A stretch of 64,000 nucleotides of DNA from Microbacterium sp. 3J1 (GTDB taxonomy: Bacteria; Actinomycetota; Actinomycetes; Actinomycetales; Microbacteriaceae): contig NZ_CDWI01000008.1 of NCBI RefSeq assembly GCF_001049495.1, positions 124,001 through 188,000 on the forward strand. The letters run 5' to 3'. Position numbers and translations under genes: made by a program. The number at the start of each line of letters is the position of its first letter. Position 1 is the stretch's first letter. Below the pieces are notes generated by a model. That model ran no database searches. It saw only the letters and a list, made by a program, of their open reading frames with translations, and was not told the origin of the DNA. Below are positions 8,485 to 17,688 of this stretch, in pieces.

Positions 8485-8946
8485 ATGAACGATGCTGCTT
8501 CGATAGTCGCCTTCTGGCGAGACGTGCGCGACTCCGAGCCGACGCTGCCCGAAGCACCACCCGAGGCCTGGGCGTTCGGTGCCACCCCCGCGCACGCCGA
8601 TGACCTGCTGGCTCTCGTCCTCGAGGGAAGGAAGACGGGCACCGCCTCGTCGCTCTGGGACTACGAAGCGACCCTCGACCCTGTGCCCCGAGTCGGTGAG
8701 CTCAGCATCGTCCTCGACGGTTCCGGTGTGCCGCGCGCGGTCCTCGAGACGACGGACGTCGTCACCGTTCCGTTCGACCGGGTCACCGCCGAACACGCGC
8801 ATGCAGAAGGCGAGGGCGACCGCACCCTCGATCATTGGCGGACGGTGCACGAGAGATACTGGCGCGCCCACTCGGAGAATCCGCGCGGCTTCGCGCCGGA
8901 CATGCCGGTGGTCTGCGAGCGGTTCCGGGTCATCCATCCGAACTGA
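8485..8946 (+). CDS. ASCH domain-containing protein
   Basis: 153 residues of a YhfF/YqfB-like ASCH protein. The visible family features are EAWAFGATPAHADDLLALVLEGRKTGTAS (the GRKTGTAS loop), PRVGELSIVLDGSG and the VPFDRVTAEHAHAEGEGDRTLDHWRTVHERYW helix (quoted in pieces: EGEGDRTLDHWRTVHERYW). ASCH domains are RNA- or nucleoside-binding folds related to PUA; some have amidohydrolase or ribonuclease activity. It has its own leaderless promoter and follows the phosphoesterase by 25 nt. Confidence 0.85.
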   Translation: MNDAASIVAFWRDVRDSEPTLPEAPPEAWAFGATPAHADDLLALVLEGRKTGTASSLWDYEATLDPVPRVGELSIVLDGSGVPRAVLETTDVVTVPFDRVTAEHAHAEGEGDRTLDHWRTVHERYWRAHSENPRGFAPDMPVVCERFRVIHPN

Positions 8947-8983
8947 TCGGGGAGGGGACTGATCGGGGCGGTCGCGTCCTCCG

Positions 8984-10987
8984 TCACCCCCGGCCCGGTG
9001 CATCATCGTCACGGCGGGCGCGTCGGCGCGAGATCCCGAGGAGCGTGATACCCAGCACGAGCACCGCTCCTCCGACCGCCGCCCAGGCGAAGGTCTCGGG
9101 CGCGAGACCGGTCGCCGGCAGCCGTCCGTCGGTCGCACCCCCGGTGGCGGGCGGCGTCGTGGGGTCGGCCGGCGTCGTGGGGTCAGTCGGCGGGGTCGTG
9201 GGCGGATCCGTCGGAGGCACGACGACCGCCGCGGCGAGCGTGAAGTCCTGATCGACGAACGTCTCGCCGGCCGCCGTGACGACCACGGTGAGTGTCGCCG
9301 GCCCGACGATCGTCGTCCCCGCCGGAGCGGCGATCGTCAGCGTGTAGGTGCCGGGGACCAGGCCGGCCAGGCCGTACCCGCCGTCGGCATCCGTGGTCAG
9401 CTGCTGCGAGCCCTCGCCCGTTCCGACGGTGACGGTCGCTCCGGCCACCGGCGCGCCGTCCTCATCGCGCACGGCCCCTGCGACCGAGCCCAGGCGAGCC
9501 AGCTCGAAGTCGACGCCCGCGACATCCGTGGTGGTCACGCTCTCGGTGCGTGTCACCGGTCCCGCAGCGGCGAAGCCTCCCGGGGTGGTCATGGTGATCT
9601 CGTACTCGCCCGCCGGGAGCCTCGGGAACCGGTAGGCGCCGTTCGCGTCGGTGACGGCGGTGACGACATCCTCGCCGTCGGCGGCCGTGATCGTGACGCC
9701 CGCGACGCCGGTGCCGACGGCGCGCACGGTGCCGCTGAGATCAGGATTCTCGAACAGCACGAAGTCGTCGATCGTGATCGGCACCTCGCTGTCCTCCGGC
9801 ACCACGAGCGGCTCGATCGGGTCGGCGGTGCTGTATCCGGCGGGCGGCGTCACGAGCACCGAGTGCGGACCGATCGGCACCGCGTCGAAGAGATAGCCGC
9901 CGTCGGCATCCGTCGTGGTCGTCTGCACTCCGTCGACGGTGACGGTCACCCCGCCGATCGGCTGCCCGTCTGCGTCGACCACCCGGCCCGACACCGCCAC
10001 GGGAACGATGTCGCGCACGGTGAAGTCGGCGACCGCGTCATCCTCCGTCAGGTCCACAGGCTGCGCCGTGGTCCCGACGGCGATCTTGCCGTCCGGCGGC
10101 GTGACCCGCACGGAGTATCCGGCGGTGGCGACGAAACCGGTGAACGCGTACACGCCGCCCGCTGCGGTGGTCGTCGATCCGACCACGGTGCCGTTGCCGT
10201 CGATGAGAGACAGTGCGAGGCCTTCGAGCGGTCCCTCGGCCTGATCCGTGACCGTTCCGGTGATGTCGCGCGCGATCGACGCGAACCACGTCTGGTACAC
10301 CGGGAAACCGGAGCGGCGGGTGAAGATGAGGCTGAGCGACGTGATCGGCACCGATGGCTCGAACCAGGCCGCGGCTCCGCTCGTGTCCGCCGCGGCCGCG
10401 TTGCCGGTCAGGGTCTGGGTGGCGGGGTCCCACGAGGGCACGTCGGCCGCGCTGCCGGTGCACGAGGGCTTGCCCGCGATCCCCGGAGCGCAGTAGTTGA
10501 AGCCGCCGTTGAATCCCAGCTCGTCGGCCGTCAGCACCTGACCGTTCGCGCCGACGGCCTGGATCCGCACGGCGTCGGCGTCGATGTCGCCCAGGACGAA
10601 CGTCCACCCGGATGCCGGAGTCGGCGTCGCGAACGAATACGTCGTCGTCGACGGGCTCGTCGCGCTGTCGGCCTTCGGCCGCAGGTTGAGGTACTGCTGA
10701 CCGACGCTGGTGCCGTACTTCGCACCGACGGGCGTCCCCTCCGCGAGCCAGTTCGTGGCTCCTGAGATGATGCCGACCTGACCGGCTCGGGAATCGCTCG
10801 TCATCGTCGCGGTCACGGCGGGCTGGTCCGCGACCTGCACGGTGGTCGTGAACGCCCCGCCGGTGCCGGTCAGCGGCTGCCAGGTCGCCCATGCGGTCGT
10901 GGTCGCGGCGGCGGCCGGGATCGCGCCGACGAGCACCGCGACGAGGATGATTGCTCCGGCCAGGATTCCGCTCTTCCGCGCGCGCAT
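8984..10987 (-). CDS. LPATG-anchored surface protein with CnaB/carboxypeptidase-regulatory repeats
   Basis: 667 residues. A signal peptide (MRARKSGILAGAIILV...AAAA, about 1-33) is followed by a unique domain (about 35-245) and four beta-sandwich repeats that open with ITGTVTDQAEG, VSGRVVDADGQPIGG, LSGTVRAVGTG and VAGAVRDEDGAPVAG. A Pro/Thr spacer leads to LPATG at 623-627, a membrane helix and an RRRARR tail: a sortase sorting signal. The start at 10987 is supported by TACTCT 6 nt upstream; the longer reading to 11173 would overlap the next gene. Likely a cell-surface structural protein or adhesin; ligand unknown. No sortase gene is in the window. Confidence 0.85.
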   Translation of the reverse strand: MRARKSGILAGAIILVAVLVGAIPAAAATTTAWATWQPLTGTGGAFTTTVQVADQPAVTATMTSDSRAGQVGIISGATNWLAEGTPVGAKYGTSVGQQYLNLRPKADSATSPSTTTYSFATPTPASGWTFVLGDIDADAVRIQAVGANGQVLTADELGFNGGFNYCAPGIAGKPSCTGSAADVPSWDPATQTLTGNAAAADTSGAAAWFEPSVPITSLSLIFTRRSGFPVYQTWFASIARDITGTVTDQAEGPLEGLALSLIDGNGTVVGSTTTAAGGVYAFTGFVATAGYSVRVTPPDGKIAVGTTAQPVDLTEDDAVADFTVRDIVPVAVSGRVVDADGQPIGGVTVTVDGVQTTTTDADGGYLFDAVPIGPHSVLVTPPAGYSTADPIEPLVVPEDSEVPITIDDFVLFENPDLSGTVRAVGTGVAGVTITAADGEDVVTAVTDANGAYRFPRLPAGEYEITMTTPGGFAAAGPVTRTESVTTTDVAGVDFELARLGSVAGAVRDEDGAPVAGATVTVGTGEGSQQLTTDADGGYGLAGLVPGTYTLTIAAPAGTTIVGPATLTVVVTAAGETFVDQDFTLAAAVVVPPTDPPTTPPTDPTTPADPTTPPATGGATDGRLPATGLAPETFAWAAVGGAVLVLGITLLGISRRRARRDDDAPGRG

Positions 10988-10993
10988 GCGGCC

Positions 10994-10999
10994 AGAGTA
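10994..10999 (-). promoter_or_regulatory. -10 box TACTCT, leaderless start of LPATG protein
   Basis: On the minus strand TACTCT ends 6 nt before the ATG at 10987. It fixes the start downstream of the overlapping long reading. Confidence 0.5.
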
Positions 11000-11108
11000 T
11001 CGGGATACCGCTGGGCGCGTCGAGGTTCGGGGAGAGGCCGCTGCGCCTCGTATCCGCCCCTCGGCGTCAGCGTGCCCGGGCCTCAGAGCCAGCCGGCCGC
11101 CGGATCGA

Positions 11109-12164
11109 TCAGATCGCGTCTCCCTGCACGGGTCCTTCGGCGTTCGGCTTCCATCCGAGGGCCGGCGCGACATGCTCCGCGAAGGCCTCGAGGACGTGCA
11201 GGTTGTACTCCGGCCCGAGCTGGTTGGGGATGGTCAGCATCAGGGTGTCGGCGGCCATGACCGCCTCGTCGGCGAGCAACTGCCGGACGAGCACGTCGGG
11301 CTCGGCCGCGTAGGTCTTCCCGAACGTCGATCGGAAGCCGTCGATGATGCCCACCTGGTCGGCGTTCTCCTCGCTGCGAAGCCCGAAGTACGCCCGGTCC
11401 ATGTCGGAGACGAGCGGGAACACGCTGCGGCTCACCGACACCCGCGGCGTGCCGGTGTGACCGGCCTCCTTGTACGCGGCGCGGTAGAGGTCGATCTGCT
11501 CGCGCTGGAGCTCATGGAACGGCACGCCGGTGGCCTCGGTGAGAAGCGTCGAGCTCATCATGTTGAGGCCCTTGCGGCCCGTCTCCTCGGCGGTGGAACG
11601 CGACCCCGAGCCCCACCAGACGTGGTCGCGCAGGGTCGGCGACTGCGGCTCGATCGCGAGGTACCGACCCGCGCCCACCATCCGGGGGTCTCCGGGGGCG
11701 ATGCCCTCCCCGTCGATCGCGCGAAGGAAGAGGTCGAACTTCTCGCGGGCGATGGTGCTGCCGCGCTCCGGGTCCTCTTCGTCGTGGAAGCCGAACGTCT
11801 CGTAGCCGCGCAGGGCCGTCTCGGGTGAACCGCGGCTCACCCCCAGTGCGATGCGCCCGTCGGCGATGAGGTCGAGCGCAGCCGCCTCCTCGGCGAACTG
11901 GAACGGGTTCTCATACCGCATGTCGATCACGCCGGTGCCGACCTCGATGCGCTCCGTACGGGCCGCCATCGCCGAGAGCAGGGGCATCGGAGACGCCGCC
12001 TGCCGTGCCCAGTGATGCACGCGCACGTACGCGCCGTTGACGCCGAGCTCGTCAGCACCCTCGGCGATCTCGATGGTCTGCTTCAGCATGTCGCCCGCCG
12101 TGCGGGTCGCCGAGCCGGGCACGTCGGCGTAGTGCCCGAACGAGAGGAATCCGAAAGCCTTCAT
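11109..12164 (-). CDS. LLM-class flavin-dependent oxidoreductase
   Basis: 351 residues of the bacterial-luciferase-like monooxygenase family, which uses reduced FMN or F420 in the cytoplasm. Family features: MKAFGFLSFGHYADV first strand, AEGADELGVNGAYVRVHHWA, RIEVGTGVIDMRYENPFQFAEEAAALD and LIADGRIALGVSRGSPE with the cofactor-binding GVSRGSPE loop. The start at 12164 is the first ATG after the stop that precedes it. It lies between two genes on the same strand with gaps of 40-120 nt. Substrate not evident. Confidence 0.88.
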   Translation of the reverse strand: MKAFGFLSFGHYADVPGSATRTAGDMLKQTIEIAEGADELGVNGAYVRVHHWARQAASPMPLLSAMAARTERIEVGTGVIDMRYENPFQFAEEAAALDLIADGRIALGVSRGSPETALRGYETFGFHDEEDPERGSTIAREKFDLFLRAIDGEGIAPGDPRMVGAGRYLAIEPQSPTLRDHVWWGSGSRSTAEETGRKGLNMMSSTLLTEATGVPFHELQREQIDLYRAAYKEAGHTGTPRVSVSRSVFPLVSDMDRAYFGLRSEENADQVGIIDGFRSTFGKTYAAEPDVLVRQLLADEAVMAADTLMLTIPNQLGPEYNLHVLEAFAEHVAPALGWKPNAEGPVQGDAI

Positions 12165-12204
12165 GGTGTATTCGAACGCATGAATGCGGCGGCGTATTCC
12201 GACG

Positions 12205-13746
12205 TCATCCGCGGGGCAGCAGCAGTCCGTCGAGGACGAGCTGGCGGATGCGCGGTTCGAGGTCCGCCCAGAGCTCGACCAGCGGCACCTCGAACAGGTC
12301 GGCGATCGCCGCCACGATCTGCATCACCGTCAGCTCGCCGTCGCAGGCCCCGACGAAGGCGGCGAGCGCCGGGTCGACCGCGATGGTGCGGGCGAAGCCG
12401 CCGCCCTGGCGCAGCTCGATGATGCTCGGGTCGTCGTTGCCCGGCAGCAGGTGGCGAGCCTCGGTGACATCGGATGCGGTCACGAGGGCCTCCGGCAGGC
12501 CGTGGCCGAGCAGGTCGTGGGCCGCCATGCCCGCGCGGAGCGCGCCGCCGACGTTCGACACAGGCTGCGACAGCCGCTCGAGGCGGCGCATCGGCGGCAT
12601 GTCGGCCGCATCCGCGGCGGGGCGCCGGACGAGGATGTAGCCGAACCCCACCGCGCTCACCCCACGGGCCTCGAAGTCGTCGAGCCAGGCCGTGAGCAGC
12701 GGAGTGAAGGCCGCATCGCGCGGCGTCGTGCCGCCGTCGCGGATCCACAGCTCCGCGTAGCCGAGGGGCGAGAGCTCTTCGCGCTGCACGACCCACAGGT
12801 CGAGGTCGTCGGCCACCCACGAGGCGAGACGGTCGAGACCCGCACGCCCCGACAGCGCCGGCTGTCCTCCCCGCGACTCCCAGTTGCCGAGCAGCTGCGC
12901 CGCTCCTCCGGGGTTCAGGAACGACGGGGCCGTCCGGACGAACTGCTCGACCAGCGCATCGCCGACGAGTCCACCATCGCGGTACTCGTATTCGGGCACT
13001 CCCTCCACCCGCGGTGTGATCACGAAGGGAGGGTTCGACACGATCAGGTCGAAAGTCTCCCCGGCGACGGGGTCGAACATGCTCCCGCACCGGAACTCGA
13101 TCGTGGTGACGCCGTTGAGCTGGGCGTTGAGCTCGGCGTAGGCGAGCGCGCGGGTGGAGATGTCGGTGGCGACGACCGAGCCCGCGTGACGAGCGACGAG
13201 CAGCGCCTGGATGCCGCATCCGGTGCCGAGGTCGAGCGCCCGGTCGACCTCGATCGGCATGATGATCTCCGCCAGGGTGCGAGACGCGCCGCCGACGCCC
13301 AGCACGTGGTCGGCCGGAAGCACGCCGTCGAGAGCGACCTCGTCGAGATCGCTCGCGATCCACCACTCGCCGATGCCGTCGGCGTCGACGAACGACTGCG
13401 GGCGCACGAGAGCCGACGCCACGACCGTCTCTCCGTCCCTTCGCCCGAGGCCGAGGGACTCGAGCCCGCCCACACCGAGCGTGGGCAGGGCCGCCGCGAC
13501 CGCGGGAGCGGGCTGCCGCATGCCCAGGACGAGCAGACGGCCGAGGGTGGCCAGGGGGCCCTCGTCATCGGCGATCGCGCGGAGGATCGGCTCACGCATC
13601 CCCCGGGCCAGCGCATCGTCGGCCTCCTCACCCCAGAGGCGCCGCAGCGGCTCCGACCGGAAGTCTGCGGCGTCGAGATCGGCGGCGAGCGCGGCGCTGA
13701 GGATCGGATCTGGCACGGGAGCGGGGGCGTCGGACACGGCCGTCAC
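12205..13746 (-). CDS. SAM-dependent methyltransferase with N-terminal DUF7059-like domain
   Basis: 513 residues, GTG start at 13746. The first 130 residues are helical (DAADFRSEPLRRLWGEEADDAL..., pieces). Then a Rossmann methyltransferase: ALDLGTGCGIQALLVARHAG is motif I, VVATDIS motif II, and IVSNPPFVITPR the NPPF catalytic motif of N-methylating enzymes acting on glutamine or nucleobase amino groups (HemK/RsmC-like). A C-terminal domain (about 330-513) has no feature I can name. The NPPF motif suggests an amino-methyltransferase for protein or RNA; the substrate is unknown. Confidence 0.82.
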   Translation of the reverse strand: MTAVSDAPAPVPDPILSAALAADLDAADFRSEPLRRLWGEEADDALARGMREPILRAIADDEGPLATLGRLLVLGMRQPAPAVAAALPTLGVGGLESLGLGRRDGETVVASALVRPQSFVDADGIGEWWIASDLDEVALDGVLPADHVLGVGGASRTLAEIIMPIEVDRALDLGTGCGIQALLVARHAGSVVATDISTRALAYAELNAQLNGVTTIEFRCGSMFDPVAGETFDLIVSNPPFVITPRVEGVPEYEYRDGGLVGDALVEQFVRTAPSFLNPGGAAQLLGNWESRGGQPALSGRAGLDRLASWVADDLDLWVVQREELSPLGYAELWIRDGGTTPRDAAFTPLLTAWLDDFEARGVSAVGFGYILVRRPAADAADMPPMRRLERLSQPVSNVGGALRAGMAAHDLLGHGLPEALVTASDVTEARHLLPGNDDPSIIELRQGGGFARTIAVDPALAAFVGACDGELTVMQIVAAIADLFEVPLVELWADLEPRIRQLVLDGLLLPRG

Positions 13747-13783
13747 TCTACGCGTCTTCAGCGTTCTCCCTCAGCCTCCCGCC

Positions 13784-13789
13784 TAGAAT
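13784..13789 (+). promoter_or_regulatory. Putative -10 box for the DUF6049-murJ operon
   Basis: TAGAAT lies about 55 nt before the DUF6049 start codon in the divergent gap from the methyltransferase gene; transcription would start near 13796. No clear -35 box is recognised. Confidence 0.4.
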
Positions 13790-13844
13790 CGCAAGGTCAC
13801 CACTCACGAGCAGCCCGGATTCCCGGCGTTCGAGGAAGACCTTC

Positions 13845-15980
13845 ATGACCGCGACCACCCTCGAGAACGGCCTCCGCGCGCGCCTGCACCGCCTGGCACG
13901 CGGGTCCGTCGTCTTCGCGATCGTGCTCGCGACCTGCGGCACCGGGGCCGGCAGTGCCTTCGCCGCCGACGGGGCAGTGACCGACACGACTCCCGTCGAA
14001 CTGCATGTGACGGCCGGCGTCCGCGGGACGGTCGCCCCCGGCAGCGCGACCACGGCTTCTGTCACGGTGCAGAACGACTCGCAGAGCCGGCTCTCCGCCG
14101 GGCGGGTCACGGTCGAGCTCAACCGCACGCCGCTCACCGACGAGCAGGCCGTCGAGGCATGGCTCGACGACTCGAAGGCCGACGGCGACTTCGAGCAGAT
14201 CGGCACGGACTCCGTCTCACCGGTCGATCCCGACGGCGCGGTCACCAGCACCCTCCCCCTCGCCCAGGAGAGCCTCGGCGACCTTGCTCCCGGCGTCTAC
14301 CCGCTGCGTGCGAGTCTGGCCGATGCGCAGGACGACGACGCCGACGCCGTGACCTCCACGACCGTGCTGGTCGTGACAGCAGCTCCCTCGGCCCCCGTCG
14401 CCGTGATGGTCCCCCTGACCGCCACGCCGGAGAACGGCGCACTGCTCACCGCCGACGAGCTCTCCGCGCTGACCGCCGCAGAAGGCGCGCTCACCGCCGC
14501 GCTCGACGGCGTCGCGGGCACTTCGGCGATCCTCGCCATCGACCCGTCGATCCCCGCGGCCATCCGTGCCCTCGGATCCGCCGCACCCGCGCAGGCCACG
14601 GAGTGGCTGCGACAGCTCGACGGTCTCCCGAACGAGCGGTTCGCACTGCAGTTCGGCGATGCGGATGCCACGACGCAGGCGCAGGCCGGCCTCCCCGAGC
14701 TCCTGCGGCCGACGACCCTGGCGCCCTTCCTGAACCCCAGCAACTTCGCCGCGACAGCGGTCGACCCGGGAGCCACTCCCACCGCCGTCCCGTCACCCGC
14801 ACCCACCGATGGCCCGGTGCTTCCCGATGACGAAGACCTGTCCGTCGTCGAGGCCGCGGTACCGGGCATCCTGTGGCCGCGCAGCGACGTGTCCGCCGCC
14901 GATCTCTCGGTGTTCTCGGCCTATGTCGGGGGAACGGCCACCACCGTCGTCTCGTCGACAGCGGTCGGCGGAGAAGTCGGGGCGCATGCGACGATCGGCG
15001 GATCCGACGCCCTCGTGGCCGAAGCCGCAGCATCCGATGCCCTCTCCCGCGCGGCCGGCGAAGAGGACGCGGCGATCCGGCAGCACTGGTTCGCCGAAGC
15101 GAACGCGCACCTCTACCTCTCCGGGCAGACCAGCGGCGGCGCGCCGCTGCTCGTCGGTCTCGACCGCGACGACGCCCGTACGGCTGACGCTCTCAAGGAG
15201 ACGATCTCGGCGGTCGACTCCCTCGGTGTCGGGCTCGAAGCGGTGCGCGCTGCCCCGGCAGCCACGGCAGCGCTGACGACGGAGCCCGACGCGTCTCGCG
15301 CCACCTCCCTGCAGGGGATGCTCGCGAGCGAGGGCCCGCTGACGCAGTTCGCGACCATCCTCGACGATCCGCAGCTCCTCCTGAGCCCCCAGCGCATCCA
15401 GATCATGCGCGCGACCGCCGTCGGCCTGAGCGGCGAGGGATTCGAGGAGGCCGTGGCCGATGTCGAGGCCGCGACCCGCGACACCCTGGAAGCGGTCGAC
15501 ATCCCGCCCGCGAGCACCATCCAGCTCCTCTCGGCCAACGCCGACCTGCCGTTCTCCGTGCGCAACGAGCTGCCATGGCCGGTCAACGTGCGCCTCACGG
15601 TGCTCCCGAGCGACACCCGCCTCGACGTCCAGCGCGTGACGCCCTGGGTCATCCCGGCGGGAACGACCACCCGTGTGCGGGTGCCGGTGTCCGCACGCGT
15701 GGGCAGCGGCGAAGTGAGCCTGACCCTCGAGCTCTCCAGCCCGACCGGAGTGCCCATCAGCCAGCCCGAGACCGTGCGCGTGTCGGTGCGTGCGGAGTGG
15801 GAGACCATCGGCCTCGCCGTCTTCGGCGGCCTCATCGTGCTGCTGCTCGGACTCGGCTTCATCCGCACCGTGCGCCGCAAGCGTCGCGAGGCCGCGGAAC
15901 AGCCCGACGCGGAACAGCCTGAGGATGCAGAGACGGATGCCGACGCGGTCCGCGCGCCGGCGGAGGAGTCGAATGAGTAG
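13845..15980 (+). CDS. DUF6049 family envelope protein
   Basis: 711 residues. An N-terminal signal segment (about 18-45, GSVVFAIVLATCGTGAGSAFA region) precedes a large extracytoplasmic part rich in Ala, Thr and Asp. A single C-terminal membrane helix (about 650-672, IGLAVFGGLIVLLLGLGFI) is followed by a basic then acidic cytoplasmic tail. It sits immediately before murJ, overlapping it by 8 nt, a conserved actinobacterial neighbourhood, so a role in cell-envelope assembly is plausible. Molecular function is unknown. Confidence 0.8.
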   Translation: MTATTLENGLRARLHRLARGSVVFAIVLATCGTGAGSAFAADGAVTDTTPVELHVTAGVRGTVAPGSATTASVTVQNDSQSRLSAGRVTVELNRTPLTDEQAVEAWLDDSKADGDFEQIGTDSVSPVDPDGAVTSTLPLAQESLGDLAPGVYPLRASLADAQDDDADAVTSTTVLVVTAAPSAPVAVMVPLTATPENGALLTADELSALTAAEGALTAALDGVAGTSAILAIDPSIPAAIRALGSAAPAQATEWLRQLDGLPNERFALQFGDADATTQAQAGLPELLRPTTLAPFLNPSNFAATAVDPGATPTAVPSPAPTDGPVLPDDEDLSVVEAAVPGILWPRSDVSAADLSVFSAYVGGTATTVVSSTAVGGEVGAHATIGGSDALVAEAAASDALSRAAGEEDAAIRQHWFAEANAHLYLSGQTSGGAPLLVGLDRDDARTADALKETISAVDSLGVGLEAVRAAPAATAALTTEPDASRATSLQGMLASEGPLTQFATILDDPQLLLSPQRIQIMRATAVGLSGEGFEEAVADVEAATRDTLEAVDIPPASTIQLLSANADLPFSVRNELPWPVNVRLTVLPSDTRLDVQRVTPWVIPAGTTTRVRVPVSARVGSGEVSLTLELSSPTGVPISQPETVRVSVRAEWETIGLAVFGGLIVLLLGLGFIRTVRRKRREAAEQPDAEQPEDAETDADAVRAPAEESNE

Positions 15981-17586
15981 TCTCGGCCGCGCCAGCGCCG
16001 TCATCGCGGCCGGCACGATGGTGTCGCGCGTGACGGGTCTGCTGCGCAGCATCGTCCTCGTCGGCGTCCTCGGCTCCATCTCGCAGGCGGCCGATGCGTT
16101 CACCGTCGCGAATCAGCTGCCGAACAGCGTCTTCCAACTGATCTCGGTCGGTGTGCTGACAGCCGTGATCGTGCCGCAGATCGTGAAGGCCACCGCGAAG
16201 CCCGACGGCGGCGGGGCGTTCATCTCGAAGATGTTCACGCTCGGAGTGGTGGTGCTGCTGATCTGCACTGCCATCGCCATGCTCGCCGCTCCGGCGCTGG
16301 TCACGCTCGCCACGTCCGACACGCAGCAGGAACTGCGGGCCCTGGCGACCGCTCTCGCCTACTGGTGCCTGCCGCAGATCCTCTTCTACGGCATCTACGC
16401 GCTGCTGGGCGAGACACTGAACGCCCGTCGGATCTTCGGCCCGTTCACGTGGGCGCCCGTCGTCAACAATGTCGTGTCCATCGCCGGCTTCCTGGCGCTG
16501 GGCGCCCTGTTCGGCGACGTCCCGACCAGAGCCGCGGCGTGGACGCCCGAGATGACGGCCATGCTCGGAGGTACCGCCACCCTCGGCATCGCGCTCCAGG
16601 CACTCGTGCTGCTCGTGTTCTGGAGACGCACGGGTCTCTCGCTGCGGCCGGACTTCCGCTGGCGCGGCGCCGGCCTCGGCACGGTCGGAAGGCTGGCCGG
16701 CTGGACCCTGATGATGGCTCTCGCCGGGATCGCCGCGGGGTTCTTCCAGACCAGCATCGCGACCGCCGTGTCGGGCACCGACGCGTCGACCACGGTGATG
16801 GCGAACGCCTGGCTCGTCTTCATGCTCCCGTACTCGATCATCGTGCTCTCGATCGGCACGCCCTACTTCACGCAGATCAGCGAGCACGCGGCAGCCGGAC
16901 GCGACGACGAGGTGCGCGCCGACATCGGCCGCAGCATCCGCACGCTCGTGTTCTTCATCATGGCCGCGATCGCCGCCGTCGCGGCCGCCACGCTCCCGGC
17001 ATCCCGCGTCTTCACCCGCTCACCCGACGAGGCCTTCGCCGCTGCGCCGGTCCTGATCGCCTACCTCATCGGGCTCCTGCCGCTGACGATCCTGTTCATC
17101 GTGCAGCGCACGTTCTACGCCTACGACGACACGCGCACGCCGTTCTGGTTCACGATCCTGCAGTGCGCGCTCGTGGTCGGCACCGCCCTGCTGGCATCGT
17201 TCCTCTATACGTCCGACGTCCTTCCCGGAAGCCTCCTCGCGGCAGCGGTCGCGCTCGGACAATCGCTCGCGAGCACCGTGCAGACCGTCCTGGCGGTCTG
17301 GCTGCTCCATCGCAAGATCGGCGGACTCCAGTTCGCCGCCTCCATGCTGTCGATTGCGCGGTTCGCCCTGGCTGCCGTTCCCGCCGGTTTCGCGGGCTGG
17401 GGCGTCTTCCTCCTCATGGGCGGGCCCGACGGATGGACCCTGCAGAGCCAGCTCCTCGGCGCCCTGGGAACCTGCATCGTCGGGCTCGTGGTGCTGGTCG
17501 TCTACGTCCTCATCCTCGCCCTCCTGCGGGCTCCCGAGCTCAAGGCCGCCGGCACCATGCTCCGCCGCTTCCTCCCCGGCCGCTGA
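15973..17586 (+). CDS. murJ: Lipid II flippase MurJ
   Basis: 537 residues, MOP-superfamily polytopic membrane protein with about 14 helices. It moves the peptidoglycan precursor lipid II across the membrane. Visible landmarks: SRVTGLLRSIVLVGVLG, ADAFTVANQLPNSVFQL and VLTAVIVPQIVK at the N-terminus, typical of actinobacterial MurJ. The ATG at 15973 overlaps the DUF6049 stop, so translation is coupled. Unlike the mycobacterial protein it has no C-terminal kinase-like domain. Confidence 0.93.
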   Translation: MSSLGRASAVIAAGTMVSRVTGLLRSIVLVGVLGSISQAADAFTVANQLPNSVFQLISVGVLTAVIVPQIVKATAKPDGGGAFISKMFTLGVVVLLICTAIAMLAAPALVTLATSDTQQELRALATALAYWCLPQILFYGIYALLGETLNARRIFGPFTWAPVVNNVVSIAGFLALGALFGDVPTRAAAWTPEMTAMLGGTATLGIALQALVLLVFWRRTGLSLRPDFRWRGAGLGTVGRLAGWTLMMALAGIAAGFFQTSIATAVSGTDASTTVMANAWLVFMLPYSIIVLSIGTPYFTQISEHAAAGRDDEVRADIGRSIRTLVFFIMAAIAAVAAATLPASRVFTRSPDEAFAAAPVLIAYLIGLLPLTILFIVQRTFYAYDDTRTPFWFTILQCALVVGTALLASFLYTSDVLPGSLLAAAVALGQSLASTVQTVLAVWLLHRKIGGLQFAASMLSIARFALAAVPAGFAGWGVFLLMGGPDGWTLQSQLLGALGTCIVGLVVLVVYVLILALLRAPELKAAGTMLRRFLPGR

Positions 17587-17688
17587 GTCTCCTGGCCGGG
17601 GAATGCCCCACGGTTACCATTGGTTGAAGCAGTCGAACGTCCGGTGGTGCGCGAGCACTGCGGACACCGCACCGATCACGGAGAGCAC

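Noticed and set aside
10988..11173. N-terminal extension of the LPATG protein to 11173
   Set aside because: It would overlap the LLM oxidoreductase gene end and place the signal peptide internally; a promoter box supports 10987.
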